Shown here piece after piece: positions 34,935 to 42,991 of a stretch of 64,000 bases of DNA. Source of the stretch: Solirubrobacteraceae bacterium (GTDB taxonomy: Bacteria; Actinomycetota; Thermoleophilia; Solirubrobacterales; Solirubrobacteraceae); the NCBI GenBank assembly GCA_030447505.1, contig JAUJOT010000004.1:124001-188000 (forward strand). The letters run 5' to 3'. The translations under genes and the position numbers were made by a program. Each line of letters begins with the position of its first letter. Positions within the stretch are counted from its first letter, which is position 1. The notes beneath the pieces were generated by a model. That model was given only the letters and a program-made list of their open reading frames with translations. It searched no databases and was not told where the DNA came from.

Positions 34935-35843
34935 ATGCCAAAGTTCCAGCGCTACGCCAACCTCGGCGCCGTCGTCCTTCCGTTCATCGCGTTCCTCGTC
35001 GCGGTCCCACTGCTGTGGAACAAGGCCGTCGGATGGGTCGACCTGACGATCCTCATCGTCATGTACTTCATCACCGGCCTCGGGATCACGGTCGGCTACC
35101 ACCGGCTGCTCACGCACCGCGCGTTTCAGACGAGCAAGCCGGTCGAGTACTTCTTCGCGATCGCCGGTTCGATGGCGGTCCAGGGCCCGCCGATCGCCTG
35201 GGTCGCCGACCACCGCCTGCACCACGCCCACACCGACGTCGAGGGCGACCCGCACAGCCCGCACCTCGGGGAGGGCTCGGGCCTGAAGGGCCTCTGGCAC
35301 GCCCACACCGGCTGGCTCATGAAGACGCAGGGCGGCGCGGAGTTCCGCAAGTACGCGCCCGACCTCTGCGAGGACAAGGGGATGCGCTGGATCAGCCGCA
35401 ACTTCCTGTGGTTCGTCGGCCTCAGCCTGCTGATCCCGTTCGTCGCGGGCTTCGTCCTGCACGGCTTCTCGCTGAGCGCCGCACTCTGGACGCTGCTGTG
35501 GGCCGGCTTCGTGCGGATCTTCTTCATCCATCACGTGACCTGGTCGATCAACTCGGTCTGCCACTTCTTCGGCCGCCGGCGCTTCGACGTCGAGGACAAG
35601 TCGACGAACGTCGCCTGGCTTGCCCTGCCGACGTTCGGCGAGTCGTGGCACCACAACCACCACGCCTTCCCGCGCTCGGCGCGTCAGGGGCTCGGCCGCT
35701 TCGAGGTCGACATCTCGGCGATGGTGATCTGGGCGATGGAGAAGGTCGGCCTGGCGCACAACGTCGTGCGGATCTCGCCCGAGCGCCAGAAGGAGAAGCT
35801 GGTCGGCGCGACGCGGCCCGCGAAGTCGCCCGCCGCCGCCTGA
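34935..35843 (+). CDS. Membrane fatty acid (acyl) desaturase
   Basis: This 302-residue protein has the three His boxes of stearoyl-CoA/acyl-lipid delta-9 desaturases: HRLLTH, HRLHHAHTD and SWHHNHHAF. Between them are hydrophobic spans (LTILIVMYFITGLGITVGYH, LSLLIPFVAGFVLHGF). It introduces a double bond into membrane acyl chains with a di-iron centre. TAGCCT ends 8 nt before the ATG. It is divergent from the PucR regulator, and a cyclopropane synthase lies 1.2 kb away. That pair could first unsaturate and then methylate membrane lipids. Confidence 0.93.
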   Translation: MPKFQRYANLGAVVLPFIAFLVAVPLLWNKAVGWVDLTILIVMYFITGLGITVGYHRLLTHRAFQTSKPVEYFFAIAGSMAVQGPPIAWVADHRLHHAHTDVEGDPHSPHLGEGSGLKGLWHAHTGWLMKTQGGAEFRKYAPDLCEDKGMRWISRNFLWFVGLSLLIPFVAGFVLHGFSLSAALWTLLWAGFVRIFFIHHVTWSINSVCHFFGRRRFDVEDKSTNVAWLALPTFGESWHHNHHAFPRSARQGLGRFEVDISAMVIWAMEKVGLAHNVVRISPERQKEKLVGATRPAKSPAAA

Positions 35844-35932
35844 CAGAGGTCCGGCCGGCTCCGCTGGGCGTGCGGTACGAGGGTGATGCCGCGCGTCGTG
35901 CGCGAACTACGCCTCGACAACGCGGACGGTGC

Positions 35933-36028
35933 TAAGGGAAGGCGCTCGATCTCGCACCCGAAGAGCTCCGAGTAGTAGCTCTGGGTCCTCTCGGCGTCCT
36001 TCCCGACGATCTCGAAGTGCACGACGGG
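35933..36028 (-). pseudogene. Fragment of a VOC/glyoxalase-like protein
   Basis: About 32 codons read PVVHFEIVGKDAERTQSYYS then ELFGCEIERLP. This is the first strand and helix of a vicinal-oxygen-chelate domain, with the metal-ligand His at the usual place. The rest of the 120-residue domain is missing on both sides. Confidence 0.65.
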
Positions 36029-36358
36029 CTGTTGGTGTGGCGGTGCAGGTGCCCCTTGTGCACCCGCCGGCGGATCGCCGGGTCGGCGAGCTCGGACGCA
36101 CGAGCTGATCGAACCGGATCCGCGCCTGCTGGCGCTCCGCGAACCTCCGCGACGCGTCGGTCGGGCGGTGTGTCGAATCGTCGTCGCGCGGCGACGGTCA
36201 TTCGTCACACCCTTCGCCCCCGCGATCTACGGCATGCTCGGCCGCGACCGCACGCGCGGTGCAAACGGCGCGCGGCGTCGCCGAGACCGACCCGGCCGCC
36301 ACGATCGGCCGCAGTCGGTATCGGCTGCACCGCCGAGCGGGCGACGCGACCCTATGAG

Positions 36359-36568
36359 ACGCGTGATGCGGATGTCGGGAGGACCCGGAGAGGCGTCGTT
36401 CTCGATCGCGTCGTCGAAGGCCGCCTTTCCGCTGACGCTGAAGAACGGCGGCATCTCCCACCCGACGTCATCTGTCAGACACCCGAGGATCATCTTGTGG
36501 TCGCCTGCCCTGAACCCGTCGATGTACCTCTCGACGACGCGCTTCTTGACGCTGGGCGCTGTAGTCAC
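36359..36568 (-). pseudogene. N-terminal half of a SnoaL-like (NTF2-fold) protein
   Basis: From a GTG at 36568 the frame reads TAPSVKKRVVERYIDGFRAG, LGCLTDDVGWEMP and FSVSGKAAFDDAIEN, ending at ITRLI. These match the first helices and strand of SnoaL-like domains. After residue ~70 homology ends abruptly in Arg-rich sequence, leaving half of the usual ~130 residues. Confidence 0.65.
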
Positions 36569-36802
36569 CGCGTCAACTGCTTCATCACGCGCGTCGCTCT
36601 GCTCTGCCGCCCCCTCGCGGCGGTTCTCGCCGAAAGAGGCGGGCACAGGACAAGCGCATGCAGCCACGATCGTAGGACCGGCGCGCGAGGGCGCGCCGCG
36701 CGAGGTCTCGCAGCGCGATCTCGTCACGCGACCGCGTGAGCGCGAGTCGCGTCGCGCTTGATCGCTCCAACTTCTGATGACCAGCGGAGCTAGCGTTGCG
36801 GG

Positions 36803-37081
36803 ATGGACGTAGGCAGCGCGGACGGCGAGCAGCTCGAGCTCACGCTCGGCCCGCTGTACCTCGTCGTCGTGGACGACCGGGTGAGCGGGCCGCTCAGCGG
36901 ACGTCCCACGCGCTCGTACCGCTCGCCCGCGCAGCCGCTCGACGACGCGCGCTGCCTGGCGGCGCTGCTGCTCGACCGCGGCGGCGAGCTCGAGGGCGAC
37001 GGGCCGTGGCGGCGACCGCTCGCCGGCGGCCAGCGCCACGTCGCGATCGTCCCCGCACCGGCCGGACCGCTGGGCCGCTGA
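36803..37081 (+). CDS. Small hypothetical protein
   Basis: A 92-residue protein with LELTLGPLYLVVVDDRVSG, then RPTRSYRSPAQPLDDARCLA and GGQRHVAIVPAPAGPLGR. No family, signal or membrane span is recognised. TAGCGT ends 7 nt before the ATG, matching the leaderless pattern of other genes here. It is convergent with the cyclopropane synthase gene and ends 6 bp from it. Confidence 0.5.
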   Translation: MDVGSADGEQLELTLGPLYLVVVDDRVSGPLSGRPTRSYRSPAQPLDDARCLAALLLDRGGELEGDGPWRRPLAGGQRHVAIVPAPAGPLGR

Positions 37082-37087
37082 GCTGAC

Positions 37088-38305
37088 TCAGCGGCGCCGG
37101 CAGCGCACCTGGTAGATGGAGCTGAAGCCCGTCTGGAAGCCGCTGCGCGCTGCGCGCAGGTACAGGCGCCAGACGCGCATCCGCTGCGCGCCCGCGAGCC
37201 GCTCCCCCTCGGCGGCGTTCGCGTCGAGCCGCGCCGTCCAGTGGGACAACGTGCGCGCGTAGTGCTCGGCGAAGCCCTCGGCGTGCTCGCAGACGAAGCC
37301 CGCGCGCTCGAGCGCGAGCAGCACCCGCGAGAGGTGCGCAGGGGCCGCGTCGGGGAAGACGTAGCGCTCCGAGAACGCGCCCGCCTCGGGCTCGCCGTGG
37401 CGCAGGCGCGCGATCCCGTGGTTGAGCAGCCGGCCGCCCGGGGCGAGCAGCGCGGCCAGCGTGGCGGCGTAGCGGTCGAGCTGGGCGGAGCCGACGTGCT
37501 CGACCATGCCGATGCTCGCGATCGCGTCGAAGCGCTCGCCGCGCAGGTCGCGGTAGTCCGCGACGCGGATCTCGACGCGATCCGCGACGCCCGCCGCGGC
37601 GGCGCGCTGGCGCGCGAGCGCCGCCTGCTGCTCGGACAGCGTGATGCCCACCACCGAGACGCCGTGCCGGGTCGCGGCGTGGATCGGGAAGCTGCCCCAG
37701 CCGCAGCCGACGTCGAGCACGCGCTCGCCCGCGCGCAGCGCGAGCTTCGTGCAGACGAGCTCGAGCTTGCGCTCCTGCGCGCGCTCGAGCGGCTCGTCGT
37801 CGCGCGAGGGGTCCTCGAAGACCGCGCACGAGTACGTCATCGAGTCATCGAGGAACAGCGCGAAGAAGTCGTTCGAGACGTCGTAGTGGTGGCGCACCGC
37901 GCGCCGGTCGCGCTCGACGCTGTGGCGCCTGCCGGACGGGCGCAGCTCGACCGCGGGCGGCCGCGGCGGGCGCATCACGCCGGTGGCGCGCGCGGCGCCG
38001 AGCAGCAGCCGGCGCTGCGTGGCGCGGTCGATCGGCGGCGGCTTCCAGCCGCGCAGCAGCGCGAGGACCGCGTCGATGTCGTCGACCTCGAGCTCGCCCG
38101 AGACGTAGGCGCGGCTCAGCCCGAGCTGACCCGGCGCGAGCAGCGCGTGCGCGACCGCGCGCGGCGAGCGCACGCTGAAGACGGGCCCGTCGCCCGACGT
38201 CGAGGGCAGCGCGCTGCCGTCCCAGAAGCGCAGCGTGAAGGGCCGCTCGGGCAGCGCCGCGCCCAACTCGGCACGCAGCGGCTCGGTGGTGGACCCCAAC
38301 CCCAT
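37088..38305 (-). CDS. cfa: Cyclopropane-fatty-acyl-phospholipid synthase
   Basis: A protein of 405 residues. The N-terminal ~120 residues form the lipid-binding domain; the rest is the SAM methyltransferase with VRHHYDVSNDFFALFLDDSM, TYSCAVFEDPSRDDEPLERA, VLDVGCGWGSFPIHAA, VVGITLSEQQAALARQR and ASIGMVEHVG. These are the CFA synthase motifs for transferring a methylene from SAM to an acyl double bond. The ATG at 38305 is chosen: TATCGT ends 7 nt upstream and shares its TA with the promoter of the divergent dehydrogenase. It may act on the product of the nearby desaturase. Confidence 0.92.
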   Translation of the reverse strand: MGLGSTTEPLRAELGAALPERPFTLRFWDGSALPSTSGDGPVFSVRSPRAVAHALLAPGQLGLSRAYVSGELEVDDIDAVLALLRGWKPPPIDRATQRRLLLGAARATGVMRPPRPPAVELRPSGRRHSVERDRRAVRHHYDVSNDFFALFLDDSMTYSCAVFEDPSRDDEPLERAQERKLELVCTKLALRAGERVLDVGCGWGSFPIHAATRHGVSVVGITLSEQQAALARQRAAAAGVADRVEIRVADYRDLRGERFDAIASIGMVEHVGSAQLDRYAATLAALLAPGGRLLNHGIARLRHGEPEAGAFSERYVFPDAAPAHLSRVLLALERAGFVCEHAEGFAEHYARTLSHWTARLDANAAEGERLAGAQRMRVWRLYLRAARSGFQTGFSSIYQVRCRRR

Positions 38306-38311
38306 GACCAC

Positions 38312-38321
38312 ACGATAAGTT
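38312..38321. promoter_or_regulatory. Putative bidirectional -10 element, A-N3-TA-N3-T
   Basis: ACGATAAGTT lies between the cfa ATG (38305) and the dehydrogenase ATG (38329). TAAGTT ends 8 nt before the dehydrogenase, and TATCGT on the minus strand ends 7 nt before cfa. The two share the TA at 38316-38317. Confidence 0.5.
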
Positions 38322-38328
38322 GCCGCGC

Positions 38329-39437
38329 ATGCGGATGCGCGCCGCGGTCCTGGAGCAGTTCGGGCAGCCCCTCGTCGTGCAGGAGCTCGACCTCGCGGAG
38401 CCCAGGGCGGGGAGGCGCTCGTGCGGCTCGTGGCCTGCGGGGTCTGTCACACCGACATGTACACGGCCTCGGGGGTCGACCCCTCCGGCTACGCGCCGAC
38501 GGTTCTCGGTCACGAGGGCGCGGGCGTCGTCGAGGCCGTCGGCGACGGCGTCGACTCGCTCGCGGTCGGCGACCATGTCGTGACGCTCTTCTCGCCGCAG
38601 TGCCGCGAGTGCGTGCACTGCTTGAGCCCGAAGACGAACCTCTGCCTCGCGATCCGCGACCAGCAGGGCAAGGGCCACCTGCCCGACGGCACGACGCGGC
38701 TGTCGCGCGACGGCGAGCCGATCCGCCACTTCATGGGCACGTCGACCTTCGCCGAGTACACGGTCATGCCGGAGATCGCGCTCGCGAAGGTCTCGCGCGA
38801 GGCGCCGCTGGACCGCGCCTGCCTGTTCGCCTGCGGCCTGTCGACCGGCCTCGGCGCCGCGATGTTCACGGCCGCGGTCGAGCAGGGTTCGACGTGCGTG
38901 GTCTTCGGCGCCGGCATGGTCGGCCTCGGCGCGGTCGCAGGCTGCCGGCTGCAGGGCGCCGAGCGGATCGTCTGTGTCGACCTCTCAAGCGAACGTCTGG
39001 AGATGGCGCGCCACCAGGGCGCGACCGACACGCTCGTCGGCGGTCCGCACAGCGTGCAGCAGATCCTCGACATGACCGGCGGCTTCGGCGCCGACCACAC
39101 GATCGAGGCGACCGGGAGCGTCGCGGTCATGCGCCAGGCGGTCGAGTCGGCGCGGATGGGCTGGGGCCTGGCGACGATCTGCGGAGTCGCCGGCAAGGGC
39201 GAGACGTTGGACATCGTCCCGCGCCTGCTGATCACGGGGCGCCGGGTGGCAGGGTCATCGTTCGGCGGCGTCAAGGGCCGCGACCAGGTTCCGCTGCTCG
39301 TGCAGCGCTACCTCGACGGCGACATCGACGTCGACGCCTTCCTCTCGCGGCGGGTCGGGCTCGACGACGTCAACAAGGCCTTTGAGCTGATGGAGGCCCA
39401 GGACGGCATCCGCAGCGTGATCGACTTCGGCTCGTAG
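38329..39437 (+). pseudogene. Class III zinc alcohol dehydrogenase, disrupted by a 1-nt frameshift near 38411
   Basis: The first ~28 codons (MRMRAAVLEQFGQPLVVQEL, then DLAEPRAG) are in one frame. The remainder, from VRLVACGVCHTDMYTASG, is in another. One G missing from the G-run at 38409-38413 explains the shift, and restoring it gives ~369 residues. The long part is otherwise intact: GHEGAGVVEAVGDGV, four structural Cys in CRECVHCLSPKTNLC, HFMGTSTFAEYTV and the VVFGAGMVGLGAV cofactor loop. TSTFAEYTV and QGKGHLPDGTTR point to class III (thiol-dependent formaldehyde dehydrogenase) enzymes. A sequencing error in a homopolymer is as likely as a real mutation. Confidence 0.85.
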
Positions 39438-39480
39438 CGCCGGGCCGGGGCGCAGAGCCGAGAGACCGGAGCAGCCACTA

Positions 39481-40720
39481 GTGGACGTGTCCGTTAGTTC
39501 GTTGGGTTAGGCCGCGAGCTTGAGGTGCGGCTCGCGGTCGGCGAGGCGGGCCAGGAGGTCGTCGAGCTTGGCGCGGGTGAAGGTCCAATCGAAGGGCTTG
39601 GCGATCTGGCGGTAGTGCTCCTCGAAGGCCGTGATGCGCGCGGCAAGCGCGTCGAGGTCTGCGAAGTCGTTGGGTGTCAGCGCCTTGCGTTGCAGGATCG
39701 AGAAGTAGATCTCGATCTGGTTCAGCCACGAGGCATGGACCGGCAGGTGGATCAGGCGTGCGTTGGCGTAGGTGTCCTGCATGCGGGCGATCGAGGTCTT
39801 GCCGGAATGGCTTGAGCCGTTGTCGACGATCCAGAACACGGTCTTGGCCGACTTGTAGGGCTCGCTGCTCATGACCTGCTCGACGAGCCGTCTGAACGGT
39901 TCGATCCCCGTCTTCGCCTCGCAGCGCCCGAAGAGTCTGGCGTGATGGACGTCCCACGCGGCGAGGTAGGCCAGTGTGCCGCCGCGCTTGTACTCGAACT
40001 CAACCAGCGCGGGGTGCTCGGGCGTTGGTGCAACCGTCTCTGTGGCGGCGTGCGAGCGCTTGCAGCTGAGACTTCTCGTCGGCGCAGATGACGTACTCGC
40101 CGGGATGCAGCAGCCGGCCTTCGAAGCGGCGCGCGTACAGATCCAGGACGCGGCCCGCCTTCGGCTGGAAGTTGGGGTCGCGCGGAAAGATCCACGAGCG
40201 CTGCTGCCACGGCTTTAAAGAGCGGTCATGCAGCCAGCGCCAGATCGTCGTCGCCGATGCCTCGGTGACGCCCTGCTCGATGACGAGGCGATGCAGCTCA
40301 GTGCGCGAGAAGCGTCCCAGCGGCCGGTCGTGCTTGACCGGCAGCTCGCACGCGACGGCGACGACGTCGGCGACCTGCTGCGGGGGAAAACGGCGCGGGC
40401 GGCCCGCGCGTGGTTTGTCGGTCAGCCCCTCGATGCCCTGCTCACAGAATCTTCGTCGCCACTTGCTGACGACATCCGGATGACAATCGCAGCGCACCGC
40501 GATCTCCTTGTCGGCCAGACCCTCGGCTGCGTACAAGATCATCCGCGCGCGCTGAACATCGCGATACGCGAGCGTCGGCGTCCCCGCGCGCCGCGCAAGC
40601 TCATCACGATCCGCCTCGCCAAGCTCGATCGGGTAGCGGCTGGTCCGGGCCACGATCTCACGTTCGACACCGGGCCCGCATCCTCCTTTAATAACCCGAC
40701 GAACTTGCGGATGGGTCCAC
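39481..40720. mobile_element. IS630-family insertion sequence, 1240 bp
   Basis: The ends are imperfect inverted repeats matching at 23 of 29 positions; both begin GTGGAC and share TCCG, AGTTCGT and GGGTTA blocks. The element is flanked by TA on both sides (39479-39480 and 40721-40722), the target duplication of the IS630/Tc1 group. It carries one transposase gene on the minus strand, frameshifted. It inserted at the stop codon TAG of the Rieske gene, and the stop is recreated because the element begins with G. Confidence 0.9.
39507..40653 (-). pseudogene. IS630-family transposase, frameshifted near 40035
   Basis: The first part (GTG at 40653 to 40000) has the helix-turn-helix GLADKEIAVRCDCHPDVVSK and RWRRRF, plus the first catalytic Asp in EYVICADEKSQLQALARRH. 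The frame then shifts. In the second frame the protein continues VEFEYKRGGTLAYLAAWDVH, the second Asp is in VFWIVDNGSSHSG, and the Glu is in SWLNQIEIYFSILQRKAL. DDE residues are therefore all encoded, but in two frames. The shift corresponds to one extra or two missing bases. Programmed frameshifting is known in some IS630 elements, but no slippery run is evident here. Confidence 0.85.
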
Positions 40721-41487
40721 TAGCCAGCAGCCGCACGAGGCGACCGGACCTCGACGCGCCCGTCGTTGACGCGCGCCTCGTAGACCGGCTGCGGGTACAC
40801 CGACGGCCCGCGCACGACGGATCCGTCCTCGAGGCGAAAGCGCGTCCCGTGCAAGGGGCAGGCGATGCAGTCGCCCTCGAGCCTGCCCTCGTGCAGCATC
40901 CCGCCGCGGTGCGCGCAGCGGTCCGCGAGGGCGTGGATCGTGGCGTCGCGCTTGACGATCAGCAGCTCGCGCTCGCCCGCCATCGCCTGCGTCGGGCGGT
41001 CGTCGACGAGCATGCCGGCGTCGAGCACCGGGACCCGGTCTTCCGGTTCCCTGTCGAAGAGCGTCTCGTTGACGCCGACGCCGCGCGCGTATGCGAGGTC
41101 GCCGCCGAGAAAGCCGCCGGCGCCGATCGCGCCCGCCCCGGCGAGCCCGAGCAGCGCGCCGGTCGTGTGCGCTCCGCGTCGCCGCGAGGCGAGGGAGGCA
41201 CCGTACACCGCGGTGGCCGTGACGTTCGAGACGGCGTGCACGATTCCCATCCGGCGCACCTGGTCGTCAACCGGCTCGCTGTCGGCCCAGTCCGTCAACC
41301 CGGTCAGCGCCGTCGGCGCCGCTGTCGCCAGCCCGATGCCGATCAGCTTTCGCGCCGCCGGGCGGCTCGCGCTGCCGCCGACGAGGTCCAGCAGCGTGGC
41401 GCTCGTCCACGCCCCGATCGGCACGTCCGTCAGCAGCGGATGCAGCGAATGAAGGGAGTGCCCCGGCCGCCCGTCGTCGCAAAACAC
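40720..41487 (-). CDS. DUF2231 membrane domain fused to a Rieske [2Fe-2S] domain
   Basis: A protein of 255 residues. The first ~140 form a DUF2231-type four-helix membrane part (HPLLTDVPIGAWTSATLLDL, ALTGLTDWADS, IVHAVSNVTATAVYGAS). The C-terminal ~100 residues are a Rieske domain with CAHRGGMLHEG and CPLHGTRFRLEDGSV, giving the Cys-His/Cys-His cluster ligands. It is likely an electron-transfer protein at the membrane. An in-frame stop just upstream forces a GTG start at 41487, giving a shorter N-terminus than I would expect for relatives. The IS630 element sits exactly at its stop codon. Confidence 0.85.
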   Translation of the reverse strand: MFCDDGRPGHSLHSLHPLLTDVPIGAWTSATLLDLVGGSASRPAARKLIGIGLATAAPTALTGLTDWADSEPVDDQVRRMGIVHAVSNVTATAVYGASLASRRRGAHTTGALLGLAGAGAIGAGGFLGGDLAYARGVGVNETLFDREPEDRVPVLDAGMLVDDRPTQAMAGERELLIVKRDATIHALADRCAHRGGMLHEGRLEGDCIACPLHGTRFRLEDGSVVRGPSVYPQPVYEARVNDGRVEVRSPRAAAG

Positions 41488-41531
41488 CGGTTTGCCCTAC
41501 AGGCGCAGCGCGATTCTGCCGATTGTCGAGT

Positions 41532-42944
41532 ATGGGACGCCGTTGGTCAGGGATCTCGCTGCGCGTGAGCCTTCCGGACGACGTATGCGAGGAACGTCAG
41601 CGCTGGCTGCGCGCAAGCCTCTGGGTCCAAGTCGTGGCGCTCGGGCTGTTCGGCGCCGTCAGCGGGCAGCCGATCGGGACGATCGCGGCGTACGTGCTGG
41701 CGGCCGCGGCGTTCGCCACCGCCGCCCACCTCCCCGTCCTCACCCGGCGGCTGCGGAGCGCCGCCGTCGCGCTCGGCCTGCTGGGCGTGTCGGTCGGGCT
41801 CATCGTGCTGTGGGACGGCGCGACGGCAGCGTGGTCGCACCCGTTCGTCGTGCTCGCGCTGCTGATGCTCTACGAGGACGCGTCGCTGCTGCTGCTCGCG
41901 GTCGCGGTCGTCGCCGGAATGCACATCCTGACCGACAGCCCGGGGGAGCCGGGACCCGCACACGTCGTCTTCGTCGCCCTCGTCGGCGCCGCCGCCATCG
42001 TCGCCGCCAGGCTGAACGGCCGCCTGCGCGACGAGCTGCGCGAGGCCACGCAGCGCTTTCGCTCGAGCTTTGACAGCGCCCCGATCGGCAGCGCGATCGT
42101 GGCGCGCGACGGACGCTTCATCGACGTCAACAGCGCGCTCTGTGAGATCGTCGGGCACCGCCGCCAGACGCTGCTCGGGCTGACCCTGCAGGAGCTGACC
42201 TACGAGGAGGATCGCGGCGCCGACGCGCAGCTCGTGCGCGAGGTGGTCGCGGGCAACCGCCGCACCGGCGAGTCCGAGAAGCGGTTCCTGCACGCCGAGG
42301 GCCACCTCGTGTGGGTCAACGTCAGCCTCTCGTTCGTGCCGGCCACGACCGACTCGCCCGAGCAGTTCGTCGCGCAGATCGAAGACGTCACGGAGCGCAA
42401 GCGCACGCTCGACGAGCTTCAGCACCTCGCCGACCACGATGCGCTCACCGGCCTGCTGAACCGCCGCCGGCTGGAGAGCGAGCTCACCCAGCAGATCGCG
42501 CTCACCGAGCGCTACGGGCGCCGCACGTGCCTCGTCCTGCTCGACCTCGACGACTTCAAGTCGACAAACGACTCGCTCGGCCACGCCGTCGGCGACGAGC
42601 TGCTCAAGAACGTCGCCCGCGTGCTGCGCGGCCGCGTGCGCCGCAGCGACCTCGTCGCGCGGCTGGGCGGCGACGAGTTCGCGATCCTGCTGCCGCTGGC
42701 CAGCCGCGCGCAGGCGCGCCGCGTCGCCGAGGGGATCGCGGAGGCGATCCGCGAGCGAATCCACATAACCGACGGCCACGAGGTCCGCACGACCGCGAGC
42801 TTCGGCGTCACGACGATCGAGCCCGGCGACTTTCCAGACAGCGTGCTGCTGCGCGCCGACCAGGCGCTCTACCAGGTCAAGCAACACGGCCGCGACGGGG
42901 TCGCCGTCGCGCCGCCGCCGCCGGGCGCCATGCGCGACGACTAG
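41532..42944 (+). CDS. Membrane-anchored PAS-GGDEF diguanylate cyclase
   Basis: A protein of 470 residues. Residues ~25-165 contain about five hydrophobic helices. A PAS domain follows at ~175-300 (FDSAPIGSAIVARDGRFIDV, then VNSALCEIVGHRR). The GGDEF domain follows at ~310-460 with HDALTGLLNRRRLES, LLDLDDFKSTNDSLGHAVGD and RLGGDEFAILL. The active-site GGDEF is intact, and RRSD five residues before it matches the RxxD inhibitory site. It makes c-di-GMP and should be product-inhibited. A TTG at 41523 is possible, but the ATG at 41532 is preferred. Confidence 0.92.
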   Translation: MGRRWSGISLRVSLPDDVCEERQRWLRASLWVQVVALGLFGAVSGQPIGTIAAYVLAAAAFATAAHLPVLTRRLRSAAVALGLLGVSVGLIVLWDGATAAWSHPFVVLALLMLYEDASLLLLAVAVVAGMHILTDSPGEPGPAHVVFVALVGAAAIVAARLNGRLRDELREATQRFRSSFDSAPIGSAIVARDGRFIDVNSALCEIVGHRRQTLLGLTLQELTYEEDRGADAQLVREVVAGNRRTGESEKRFLHAEGHLVWVNVSLSFVPATTDSPEQFVAQIEDVTERKRTLDELQHLADHDALTGLLNRRRLESELTQQIALTERYGRRTCLVLLDLDDFKSTNDSLGHAVGDELLKNVARVLRGRVRRSDLVARLGGDEFAILLPLASRAQARRVAEGIAEAIRERIHITDGHEVRTTASFGVTTIEPGDFPDSVLLRADQALYQVKQHGRDGVAVAPPPPGAMRDD

Positions 42945-42991
42945 GCGCTGCACGCGGACCGGCGCCCGGCCGCCCCGTACGCTGGCGCTCG

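Larger units (their letters stand above)
35844..36802. other. Gene-poor 960-bp stretch of coding debris
   Basis: No intact gene is seen between the desaturase stop and 36803. On the minus strand there are pieces of at least two unrelated protein families (a VOC-like start and a SnoaL-like N-terminal half), joined by sequence without recognisable coding sense. Open frames on both strands here are Arg-rich shadows. The mixture suggests repeated deletion at one site. Confidence 0.6.
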
